Position numbers and translations under genes: made by a program. The notes beneath the pieces were generated by a model that saw only the letters and a list, made by a program, of their open reading frames with translations, was not told the origin of the DNA and made no database searches. Positions 5,926-13,561 of a stretch of 18,301 nucleotides of DNA are shown one piece after another; positions within the stretch are counted from its first letter, which is position 1; the number at the start of each line of letters is the position of its first letter. Source of the DNA: DASZGI01 sp035938995. GTDB taxonomy: Bacteria > Actinomycetota > Actinomycetes > Streptomycetales > Catenulisporaceae. Location: the NCBI RefSeq assembly GCF_035938995.1, contig NZ_DASZGI010000318.1:1-18301 (forward strand), written 5' to 3'.

Positions 5926-8420
5926 CCGTGACGACTACCGGAGGCATCCCGGCGCAGAGCGGCGGTGAACCCGAGGCCCCGGCGGTGCCTGAGGGATACG
6001 TCGCCCTCATCGTCGACGGGATCCCGACCGTCGCCCCCAAGGGCGAGCTGATCATCCGGGTCGCCGAACAGCTCGGCATCGCGATCCCGCGCTTCTGCGA
6101 CCATCCGCTGCTCGACCCGATCGGCGCTTGCCGCCAGTGCCTGGTGGAGGTGGAGGGGCAACGCAAGCCGATGGCCTCCTGCACCACCACCGTCACCGAC
6201 GGCATGGTGGTCAAGACCCAGCTCACCTCGCCGGTCGCGGACAAGGCGCAGCAGGGCGTGATGGAGCTGCTGCTGATCAACCACCCGCTCGACTGCCCGG
6301 TGTGCGACAAGGGCGGCGAGTGCCCGCTGCAGAACCAGGCCCTCTCCAACGGCCGCGGCGAGACCCGGTTCGAGGGCCCCAAGCGCACCTTCGCCAAGCC
6401 GATCAACCTCTCCACGCAGGTCCTGCTCGACCGCGAGCGCTGCGTCCAGTGCGCCCGCTGCACCCGGTTCTCCGAGCAGATCGCCGGCGACCCCTTCATC
6501 ACCCTGATCGACCGCGGTCCGCAGCAGCAGGTCGGCATCTCGGTGGCCGGGGACCAGGAGTTCAACTCCTACTTCTCCGGCAACACCGTGCAGATCTGCC
6601 CGGTCGGCGCGCTCACCGGCGCCGCGTACCGGTTTCGGTCCCGGCCGTTCGACCTGGTCTCCTCGCCCTCGGCGTGTGAGCACTGCGCCTCCGGCTGCGC
6701 GCTGCGCACCGACCACCGGCGCGGCAAGGTGCTGCGCCGCATGGCCGCGGAGGACCTGCGCGTCAACGACGAGTGGAACTGCGACAAGGGCCGCTGGGCC
6801 TTCCAGTACGCGACGGCGAAGGACCGGCTGCACACCCCGCTGGTGCGCCGGGACGGCGAACTGGTCCCGGCCTCTTGGCCCGAGGCGCTGAGCGTCGCGG
6901 CGGCCGGGCTGCGCTTGGCCCGCGGCGCGGCCGGTGTTCTCGTCGGCGGCCGGTCCACGCTCGAGGACGCATACGCGTACGCGAAGTTCGCCCGCATCGC
7001 GCTCGACACCAACGACATCGACTTCCGCGCCCGCCCGCACTCGGTCGAGGAGGCGGCGTTCCTGGCGGCGCATGTGGCCGGTCGGCCGCTGACCGTCACC
7101 TACGAGGACATCGACCGGGCCCCGGCCGTCCTGCTGGTCGGCCTCGAGCCCGAAGACGAGTCGCCGATCGTCTTCCTGCGCCTGCGTAAGGCGGTGCGCA
7201 AGCACGGAACGCAGGTCGTCGCCATAGCTCCGGTCGAGACCCGCAGCCTGCGCAAGCTGAACGGCACGCTGCTCAAGGCGGCGCCGCACACCGAGCCCGA
7301 GTTCCTCGGGGCGCTGGCCGACGGCAGCGAGCAGGCCGGTCTCGACGAGGCCGGGCGGCGCACCGCCGCGGCCCTGCGCGCGCCGGGCGCCGTGATCCTC
7401 GTCGGCGAGCGCCTCGCCTGCGTGCCGGGCGCGCTGACCGAGGCGCTACGGCTGGCCGAGGCCACCGGCGCCAAGCTGGCCTGGATCCCGCGCCGCGCCG
7501 GAGAGCGCGGCGCGATCGAGGCCGGGGCGCTGTACAACCTGCTGCCCGGCGGCCGACCGGCCGACGCCTCCTCCGCCCGCAACGAGGTCGCCGCTCTCTG
7601 GGGCGTGCGCACACTGCCGGCCCTCGAGGGCCGGGACGCCGACGCGATCCTGGCCGCCACCCGCGACGGGCAGGTGCGCGCGCTGGTAGTCGGCGGCGTC
7701 GACCCGGCGGACCTGCCCGACCCGAACGCCACGCTGGCCGCGCTCGAGGCCGCAGGCTTCCTGGTCTCGCTCGAGCAGCGGCCCTCCGCGGTCACCGAGC
7801 GGGCGGACGTGGTGCTGCCAGTGGCGGCGGTCGCCGAGAAGCCCGGCACCTTCGTGGACTGGGAAGGACGCGGCCGCACCTTCGAGGCGGCGCTGTCCCC
7901 CGAAGCGGTGCAGACGGTGGTCGGCGGCATGTCGGACCTGCGGGTGCTGCACGGGCTTGCCGACGCGATGGACGTGCACCTCGGCCTGCCGGAGGCCTAC
8001 GCCGCCCGCCGCGAGATGACCGAGCTGGGCCGGTGGGAAGGGGCTAGGGCGCCGCGCCCGCAGGCCGTCGCCAGGCCGCTGCCCGCCCCCGCCGTCGGCC
8101 AGGCCGTGCTCGCCACGCACCACCAGCTGCTCGACGACGGTCGCCTCCAGGACGGCGAGAAGCACCTGGCGGGGACAGCGCGGCGGCCGGTAGTGCTGCT
8201 GTCGAAGGCCACCGCCGCGGAGATCGGCGCGGCCGAGGGCGACCCGGTCGCGGTGTCCACCGACGCCGGGACGATCACCCTGCCGCTGGTCGTCGACGCC
8301 CTGCCGGACCGGGTGGTCTGGCTGCCCACCAACTCGCCCGGCTCCCACGTGCGCGCCACCCTGCGCGCCGAGACCGGCGCCGTGGTGTCCGTCGCGCGCG
8401 GGGTCGAGGAGGAGGTCTGA
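5922..8420 (+). CDS. nuoG: NADH-quinone oxidoreductase subunit G
   Basis: NuoG (832 aa) is the large iron-sulfur subunit that relays electrons from NuoF towards NuoI. Domains in order: a 2Fe-2S ferredoxin fold with Cys59, Cys70, Cys73 and Cys87 (N1b); a His-Cys3 motif with His121, Cys125, Cys128 and Cys134 (N5); and a 4Fe-4S set with Cys174, Cys177, Cys180 and Cys226 (N4). Next comes the optional off-pathway cluster motif C-x2-C-x3-C-x27-C (Cys252, 255, 259, 287; N7). A molybdopterin-oxidoreductase-like domain fills the rest, with a dinucleotide-binding-like C-terminus from about residue 750. This large domain is structural in complex I. The start overlaps nuoF (ATGA), with GGGAG at 5910-5914. 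The stop forms TGATG with nuoH. Confidence 0.97.
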   Translation: MTVTTTGGIPAQSGGEPEAPAVPEGYVALIVDGIPTVAPKGELIIRVAEQLGIAIPRFCDHPLLDPIGACRQCLVEVEGQRKPMASCTTTVTDGMVVKTQLTSPVADKAQQGVMELLLINHPLDCPVCDKGGECPLQNQALSNGRGETRFEGPKRTFAKPINLSTQVLLDRERCVQCARCTRFSEQIAGDPFITLIDRGPQQQVGISVAGDQEFNSYFSGNTVQICPVGALTGAAYRFRSRPFDLVSSPSACEHCASGCALRTDHRRGKVLRRMAAEDLRVNDEWNCDKGRWAFQYATAKDRLHTPLVRRDGELVPASWPEALSVAAAGLRLARGAAGVLVGGRSTLEDAYAYAKFARIALDTNDIDFRARPHSVEEAAFLAAHVAGRPLTVTYEDIDRAPAVLLVGLEPEDESPIVFLRLRKAVRKHGTQVVAIAPVETRSLRKLNGTLLKAAPHTEPEFLGALADGSEQAGLDEAGRRTAAALRAPGAVILVGERLACVPGALTEALRLAEATGAKLAWIPRRAGERGAIEAGALYNLLPGGRPADASSARNEVAALWGVRTLPALEGRDADAILAATRDGQVRALVVGGVDPADLPDPNATLAALEAAGFLVSLEQRPSAVTERADVVLPVAAVAEKPGTFVDWEGRGRTFEAALSPEAVQTVVGGMSDLRVLHGLADAMDVHLGLPEAYAARREMTELGRWEGARAPRPQAVARPLPAPAVGQAVLATHHQLLDDGRLQDGEKHLAGTARRPVVLLSKATAAEIGAAEGDPVAVSTDAGTITLPLVVDALPDRVVWLPTNSPGSHVRATLRAETGAVVSVARGVEEEV

Positions 8421-9790
8421 TGCCGGCCACGGTGGTGTTTCAAAACGCGGACCACTGGGTCCTCGGCAGCTGGGACACCGGGATCCCCTGGTGGTTCCTG
8501 CTCGACCTGATCAAGGCGGTCGCCTCGTTCGCGCTGCTCGTGGTGCTGACCCTGTTCAACATCGTCTACGAGCGGCGCGCGGTGTCCTGGATGCAGATGC
8601 GCATCGGCCCGAACCGGGTCGGCCCGCAGGGGATGCTGCAATCCCTGGCCGACGGGATCAAGCTCGCGCTCAAAGAGGACATCGTCCCGGACAACGCCGA
8701 CAAGGTGGTGTTCTGGCTGGCGCCGGTGGTGTCCGCGGTCCCCGCGTTCCTGGCCATCGCAGTCATCCCGTGGGGCCCGCCGGTCTCGATCTTCCACCAC
8801 TGGACCCCGCTCCAGCTGGTCGACCTGCCCATCGGCGTGCTCTACATCCTCGCGGTCTCCTCGATCGGCATCTACGGGGTCGTCCTGGCCGGCTGGTCCT
8901 CCGGGTCGCCGTATCCGCTGCTCGGCGCGCTGCGCTCGTCCGCCCAGATGATCTCGTACGAGGTCGCGATGGGCCTGTCGTTCGCCGGGGTGTTCCTCTA
9001 CGCGGGGACCATGTCGACCACCGGGATCGTCGCCGCGCAGGCGGGCGGCTGGTTCGTCTACCTCATCCCGTCCGCGGCGATCTACATCATCTCGATGGTC
9101 GGCGAGACCAACCGGGCCCCCTTCGACCTGGCCGAGGCCGAGGGCGAGCTGGTCGGCGGCTTCCACACCGAGTACTCCTCGCTCAAGTTCGCCCTCTTCT
9201 TCCTCGCCGAGTACATCAACCTGGTCACCGTCTCCTGCCTGGCGGTGACGATGTTCTTCGGCGGCTGGCGGGCGCCCTGGCCGCTGTCGCTGTGGTCCGG
9301 GGCGAACAGCGGCTGGTACCCGCTGATCTGGTTCCTGGTCAAGCTGCTGATCTTCGTGTTCGTGTTCATCTGGCTGCGCGGTACGCTGCCGCGGCTGCGC
9401 TACGACCAGTTCATGAGCTTCGGCTGGAAGGTGCTGATCCCGATCTCCCTGCTGTGGCTGCTGGTGCTGGCCACCGCGCGGCAGCTGCACACCAGCAACA
9501 CGCTGGACCGGGCGCACACCGTCTGGATCGTGATCGCGCTCGGCGCGGTGTTCCTGCTGGTGCTGCTGGCGCTGGAGATCCGCGAGCGCAACGCGATCCG
9601 CCGAGCCGCGCCCGACGCGGCGCTGCTGTCCGAGTACGAGCCGACGGCCGGCGGCTTCCCGGTCCCGCCGATGCCCGGACAGGCCGCCCCGCCGATCCAG
9701 GCCCGGCCCCAGTTCTCCCGGACCCCCGTGGCGGTCCTGGCGTCGAACGGTTCCGCCACCGAGGAGGCGACCCCCGATGAGCAAGAGTGA
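8420..9790 (+). CDS. nuoH: NADH-quinone oxidoreductase subunit H
   Basis: NuoH (456 aa) is the membrane subunit that anchors the peripheral arm and lines the quinone entry channel. Signatures: RIGPNRVGPQGMLQ (61-74) followed by ADGIKLALKEDIVP, and the charged loop GETNRAPFDLAEAEGELVGG (228-247), which faces NuoB and NuoD. LPRLRYDQFM (323-332) precedes the last canonical helix. E. coli NuoH has about 325 residues and eight helices. Here an extra hydrophobic segment follows at about 367-387, then a cytoplasmic or flexible tail rich in Pro and Ala, about 70 residues long. AGGAGG at 8410-8415 precedes the start, which overlaps the nuoG stop by one base. The end overlaps nuoI by 14 bases. Confidence 0.97.
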   Translation: MPATVVFQNADHWVLGSWDTGIPWWFLLDLIKAVASFALLVVLTLFNIVYERRAVSWMQMRIGPNRVGPQGMLQSLADGIKLALKEDIVPDNADKVVFWLAPVVSAVPAFLAIAVIPWGPPVSIFHHWTPLQLVDLPIGVLYILAVSSIGIYGVVLAGWSSGSPYPLLGALRSSAQMISYEVAMGLSFAGVFLYAGTMSTTGIVAAQAGGWFVYLIPSAAIYIISMVGETNRAPFDLAEAEGELVGGFHTEYSSLKFALFFLAEYINLVTVSCLAVTMFFGGWRAPWPLSLWSGANSGWYPLIWFLVKLLIFVFVFIWLRGTLPRLRYDQFMSFGWKVLIPISLLWLLVLATARQLHTSNTLDRAHTVWIVIALGAVFLLVLLALEIRERNAIRRAAPDAALLSEYEPTAGGFPVPPMPGQAAPPIQARPQFSRTPVAVLASNGSATEEATPDEQE

Positions 9791-10394
9791 CGAGAAGAGG
9801 GACCCGAACCCGCTGGCGTCGGTGGCGGGGTTCGGTGTCACCTTCGCCACGATGTTCAAGCCGGCGAACACCGAGCTGTACCCGGAGGAGAAGAAGCCCA
9901 CCGCGCTGCGCTTCCACGGCCGCCACCAGCTCAACCGGCACCCGGACGGCCTGGAGAAGTGCATCGGCTGCGAGCTGTGCGCCTGGGCCTGCCCCGCGGA
10001 CGCGATCTACGTCGAGGGCGCGGACAACACCGACGAGGAGCGCTACTCCCCGGGCGAGCGCTATGGCCAGGTCTACCAGATCAACTATCTGCGCTGCATC
10101 CTGTGCGGCCTGTGCATCGAGGCCTGCCCGACGCGCGCGCTGACCATGACCAACGAGTACGAGCTCGCCGACACCTCCCGCGCCTCGCTGATCTACACCA
10201 AGGACCAGCTGCTGGCCGGACTGACCGAGGGCATGGTGCCCCCGCCGCACGCGATGCAGCCGGGCACCACCGAGAAGGAGTACTACCAAGGCAAGGTCAC
10301 CCGGGCCTCGGACGAGCAGCTGGCCGACTACGCGGCGGTGGAGAGCGTGGCCGCGCCGGACGACGCGGCGCCTGAAGCGGAGGCCGAGCGATGA
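9777..10394 (+). CDS. nuoI: NADH-quinone oxidoreductase subunit I
   Basis: NuoI (205 aa) carries the two [4Fe-4S] clusters N6a and N6b that bridge NuoG and NuoB. Both ferredoxin motifs are intact: CIGCELCAWACP (Cys62, 65, 68, 72) and CILCGLCIEACP (Cys107, 110, 113, 117). The N-terminus (GFGVTFATMFKP) is an amphipathic segment that docks on the membrane arm. The last 70 or so residues are an acidic extension beyond the core. GAGGAGG at 9761-9767 with nine-base spacing supports the ATG at 9777, so the gene starts 14 bases inside nuoH, the longest overlap in the operon. The stop overlaps nuoJ (ATGA). Confidence 0.97.
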   Translation: MSKSDEKRDPNPLASVAGFGVTFATMFKPANTELYPEEKKPTALRFHGRHQLNRHPDGLEKCIGCELCAWACPADAIYVEGADNTDEERYSPGERYGQVYQINYLRCILCGLCIEACPTRALTMTNEYELADTSRASLIYTKDQLLAGLTEGMVPPPHAMQPGTTEKEYYQGKVTRASDEQLADYAAVESVAAPDDAAPEAEAER

Positions 10395-11248
10395 CTGCGG
10401 GAGCGCTGGCCGCGCAGGTCCTCGCGTCCCCGGTGGCGTCGACCGGCCACGGCGAGACGTTCCTGTTCTGGGTCGGTTCGATCGTCTCGGTCCTCGGCGC
10501 GCTCGGCCTGATCTTCTCCAAGAAGGCCGTGCACTCGGCGCTGTGCCTCTGCGCGGTGATGATCTTCCTGGCGCTGTTCTACATGGCCCAGGGCGCGATC
10601 TTCCTCGGCGTCGTCCAGATCGTCGTCTACACCGGCGCGATCATGATGCTGTTCCTGTTCGTGCTCATGCTGATCGGCGTCGACTCGGCCGAGTCGCTGA
10701 CCGAGACGATCCGCGGCCAGCGCTGGGCGGCCGTGCTCGTCGCGGTGCTCTTCGGCGCGGTGCTGCTCGGCGTGTTCGCGCACGCCCGGCTCGGGGTCTT
10801 CACCGGGGTGGACGAAGCGAACGCCGCGGGCGGCGGCAACGTCCCGTCCCTGGCGCACCTGCTGTTCGCCCGGTACTACTGGGCCTTCGAGGTCTCCTCC
10901 GCCGTGCTGATCACCTCGGCGATCGGCGCGATGGTGCTGGCCCACCGGGAGCGGGTGACCGCGCGCAAGACCCAGAAGGAGCTGGCGGCCGAGCGGTTCA
11001 AGCGCTTCGGCAGGGACCCCTCCACGATCGTCACCCCGCTGCCCAGCCCCGGCGTCTACGCCCAGCACAACGCGGTGGACACCCCGGCGCTGCTGCCCGA
11101 CGGCACCCCGTCCGAGCTCAGCGTCAACGCCACCCTGCGCTTGCACGGCGAGCCGCGGCAGATCAGGCCCCTGCCGGTACCGCTGCCGCGCGCCGACGCG
11201 AACGGCGACGGCACCGGTCCGGAACACCACGAGGAGGTCGGGGCGTGA
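10391..11248 (+). CDS. nuoJ: NADH-quinone oxidoreductase subunit J, with long C-terminal tail
   Basis: NuoJ (285 aa) is a membrane subunit next to NuoK, NuoA and NuoH. Its third helix takes part in coupling quinone reduction to proton transfer. Five hydrophobic segments are visible (about 19-38, 47-67, 74-97, 112-133 and 158-183). The core motif is FLGVVQIVVYTGAIMMLFLF, with the conserved tyrosine and glycine of helix 3. E. coli NuoJ has about 184 residues. Here about 100 extra residues follow the last helix, first basic (TARKTQKELAAERFKRFG) and then containing SPGVYAQHNAVDTPALLPDG, which I recall as strongly conserved in Streptomyces NuoJ. It overlaps nuoI (ATGA) and nuoK (GTGA). Confidence 0.96.
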   Translation: MTAGALAAQVLASPVASTGHGETFLFWVGSIVSVLGALGLIFSKKAVHSALCLCAVMIFLALFYMAQGAIFLGVVQIVVYTGAIMMLFLFVLMLIGVDSAESLTETIRGQRWAAVLVAVLFGAVLLGVFAHARLGVFTGVDEANAAGGGNVPSLAHLLFARYYWAFEVSSAVLITSAIGAMVLAHRERVTARKTQKELAAERFKRFGRDPSTIVTPLPSPGVYAQHNAVDTPALLPDGTPSELSVNATLRLHGEPRQIRPLPVPLPRADANGDGTGPEHHEEVGA

Positions 11249-11544
11249 ACCCGGATAACTACCTCTACCTGTCCGCGATCCTGTTCACCCTCGGCGCGCT
11301 CGGCGTGCTGATCCGGCGCAACGCGATCGTCGTGTTCATGTGCATCGAGCTGATGCTCAACGCCACCAACCTGGCGTTCGTGACCTTCTCCCGGATGCAC
11401 GGCGCGCTCGACGGCCAGATCATCGCCTTCTTCACGATGGTCGTCGCGGCGGCCGAGGTCGTGGTGGGGCTCGCGATCATCATCAGCGTGTACCGGACCC
11501 GGCGCTCGGCCTCGGTCGACGACGCGAACCTGCTGAAGTACTAG
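11245..11544 (+). CDS. nuoK: NADH-quinone oxidoreductase subunit K
   Basis: NuoK (99 aa, three helices) is an MrpC-like proton-channel subunit. The two buried glutamates essential for proton pumping are present: Glu35 in FMCIELMLNA and Glu71 in VAAAEVVVGLA, matching Glu36 and Glu72 of E. coli. Length and helix pattern are standard. The start is a GTG that overlaps the nuoJ stop. GAGGAGG at 11231-11237 with seven-base spacing fixes this start. After the TAG stop comes the widest gap inside the operon, 59 bases before nuoL. Confidence 0.97.
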   Translation: MNPDNYLYLSAILFTLGALGVLIRRNAIVVFMCIELMLNATNLAFVTFSRMHGALDGQIIAFFTMVVAAAEVVVGLAIIISVYRTRRSASVDDANLLKY

Positions 11545-11560
11545 AGAGGGACTGCCGACG

Positions 11561-11614
11561 ATGCCACCCTCCACGCTGCGCGCACCGCGCCCGGGGGTCG
11601 ACCATGCCCGGTGA
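11561..11614 (+). CDS. Possible 17-codon leader ORF overlapping the nuoL start
   Basis: An ATG at 11561 opens a 17-codon frame (MPPSTLRAPRPGVDHAR) that ends with TGA at 11612-11614, eight bases inside nuoL in another frame. GAGAGGG at 11544-11550 would be its Shine-Dalgarno sequence, with ten-base spacing, and it is better than anything in front of the nuoL ATG. It may be a translated leader that delivers ribosomes to nuoL, or chance. The peptide resembles nothing I know. Confidence 0.3.
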   Translation: MPPSTLRAPRPGVDHAR

Positions 11615-13547
11615 ACTGTCCACCGTCGCCTACGCCCCGCCCCCGGCGACCGGCGCCCTGCTGCTGACCGCGTGGGTCGTCGCGCTGCCGCTGGCCGGCG
11701 CCGCGGTCCTGCTGATCGGCGGCAAGCGGACGAACCGGTGGGGGCACCTGCTCGGCTGCGCGGCCTCGATCGGCTCGTTCGTGCTCGGCGCGATCCTGTT
11801 CTTCACGCTGCTGGGCAGGCCGGGCAACGCGCGCTCCTACGACCAGCACGTGTACACCTGGGTGCCGGTGCCCGGCTTCTCCGCCGAGGCGGGCTTCCAC
11901 CTCGATCAGCTCTCGATGACGTTCGTGCTGCTGATCACCGGGGTCGGCTCGCTCATCCACGTCTACTCGGTCGGCTACATGGCCGAGGACGAGAACCGGC
12001 GCAAGTTCTTCGGGTACCTGAACCTGTTCCTCGCCGCGATGCTGATCCTGGTCCTGGCGAACAACTACCTGCTGCTGTACGCGGGCTGGGAGGGCGTGGG
12101 CCTGGCCTCGTACCTGCTGATCGGGTTCTGGCAGCACAAGCCCTCGGCGGCGGTCGCGGCGAAGAAGGCGTTCATAGTCAACCGCGTCGGCGACGTCGGG
12201 CTCTCGCTGAGCGTCATGCTGATGTACACCACGTTCGGCGGCTTCGCGTTCACCGACGTGTTCAACAAGGCGAGCACCGCGGACCGGAACACGCTCACCG
12301 GCATCGGCCTGATGCTGCTGCTCGCGGCGTGCGGTAAGTCGGCGCAGTTCCCGCTCCAGTCCTGGCTCCTGGACGCGATGGAGGGCCCGACCCCGGTCAG
12401 CGCCCTGATCCACGCGGCGACGATGGTGACCGCGGGCGTGTACCTGATCGTGCGCTCGCACGCGATCTTCGACCTCTCGCCGAACGCGCGCCTGCTGGTG
12501 ACGATCGTCGGCGCGATCACGCTCATGTTCGGCGCGATCATCGGGTGCGCGAAGGACGACATCAAGAAGGCCCTCGCCGGCTCCACGATGTCGCAGATCG
12601 GATACATGATCCTGGCGGCCGGGCTCGGTCCGGTCGGCTACGTCGTGGCGATCATGCACCTGATCACCCACGGCTTCTTCAAGGCCGGCCTGTTCCTCGG
12701 CGCCGGCTCCGTCATGCACGGCATGAACGACGACGTGAACATGCGCCACTACGGCGGGCTGCGCAAGTACATGGCGGTCACCTTCGTCACCTTCGGCCTC
12801 GGATACCTGGCGATCATCGGCGTGCCGCCGTTCTCCGGGTTCTGGTCCAAGGACAAGCTCATCGAGGCCGCCTTCGCGCAGGGCGGCACCTCCGGCTGGG
12901 TCCTCGGAGTCACGGCCCTGCTGGGCGCGATGATCACCGCGTTCTATATGACGCGGGTGATGCTGATGACCTTCTTCGGCGAGAAGCGCTGGGTCGAGGA
13001 CGAGCACGGCCATGAGCCGCACCCGCACGAGGCGCCGCTGTCGATGACCATCCCGATGATCCTTCTCGCGGTCGGTTCGGTGTTCGCCGGCGGCCTGTTC
13101 GTGCTGGGCACCTCGTTCCAGAACTGGCTCGCCCCGGTCACCGGGCACAGCGAGGGCAGCGCGCACGTCAACAGCTGGGCGGTCTCCGGCGCCGCGCTCG
13201 CCGTGGTCCTCATCGGGATCGGATACGCCTGGCGGCAGTACGCGAGCAAGCCCGTCCCGTCCGTCGCCCCGGCCGGTTCCTTCGCCACCCGCGCGGCGCG
13301 CCGCGACCTGTACGGCGACGCCTTCAACGAGAACGCGATCATGTACCCGGGCCAGTACCTGACCCGGCTGCTGGTCTACTTCGACCTCAAGGGTGTGGAC
13401 GGCGTGGTCAACGGCGTCGCGGCGGGGCTCGGCGGCACCTCCGGCCGGTTCCGCAGAGCGCAGAACGGTTTCGTCCGCTCTTACGCACTGTCCATGTTCG
13501 GCGGCGCGGCCGTGCTCATCGCGGCCCTCCTGTTGGTCCGGGCCTGA
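11604..13547 (+). CDS. nuoL: NADH-quinone oxidoreductase subunit L
   Basis: NuoL (647 aa) is the distal Mrp-antiporter-like proton pump, and its C-terminal lateral helix braces the membrane arm. Key residues are in place: Glu163 in GWEGVGLASYLLIGFW, Asp197 in NRVGDVGL, Lys245 in CGKSAQFPLQSWL and His270 in ALIHAATMVTAGVYL. A His-rich loop (DEHGHEPHPHEAP) lies near residues 468-480. The ATG at 11604 is the first possible start, since no in-frame start codon lies between the nuoK stop and this site. Only GGGGG at 11593-11597 precedes it. Translation may therefore depend on the small frame at 11561. nuoM follows after 14 bases. Confidence 0.96.
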   Translation: MPGELSTVAYAPPPATGALLLTAWVVALPLAGAAVLLIGGKRTNRWGHLLGCAASIGSFVLGAILFFTLLGRPGNARSYDQHVYTWVPVPGFSAEAGFHLDQLSMTFVLLITGVGSLIHVYSVGYMAEDENRRKFFGYLNLFLAAMLILVLANNYLLLYAGWEGVGLASYLLIGFWQHKPSAAVAAKKAFIVNRVGDVGLSLSVMLMYTTFGGFAFTDVFNKASTADRNTLTGIGLMLLLAACGKSAQFPLQSWLLDAMEGPTPVSALIHAATMVTAGVYLIVRSHAIFDLSPNARLLVTIVGAITLMFGAIIGCAKDDIKKALAGSTMSQIGYMILAAGLGPVGYVVAIMHLITHGFFKAGLFLGAGSVMHGMNDDVNMRHYGGLRKYMAVTFVTFGLGYLAIIGVPPFSGFWSKDKLIEAAFAQGGTSGWVLGVTALLGAMITAFYMTRVMLMTFFGEKRWVEDEHGHEPHPHEAPLSMTIPMILLAVGSVFAGGLFVLGTSFQNWLAPVTGHSEGSAHVNSWAVSGAALAVVLIGIGYAWRQYASKPVPSVAPAGSFATRAARRDLYGDAFNENAIMYPGQYLTRLLVYFDLKGVDGVVNGVAAGLGGTSGRFRRAQNGFVRSYALSMFGGAAVLIAALLLVRA

Positions 13548-13561
13548 GAGGACGCGCGCAG

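Noticed and set aside
5922..8420. nuoG as a formate dehydrogenase or other molybdoenzyme
   Set aside because: The N-terminal ferredoxin pattern with the His-Cys3 motif, and the position between nuoF and nuoH, identify complex I NuoG; its molybdopterin-like domain is the usual structural relic.
7997..9964. Very long minus-strand frame (655 codons) opposite nuoG, nuoH and nuoI
   Set aside because: Long antisense frames are expected in high-GC coding DNA. The translation is Arg/Gly/His-rich low-complexity sequence, and the + strand genes are certain.
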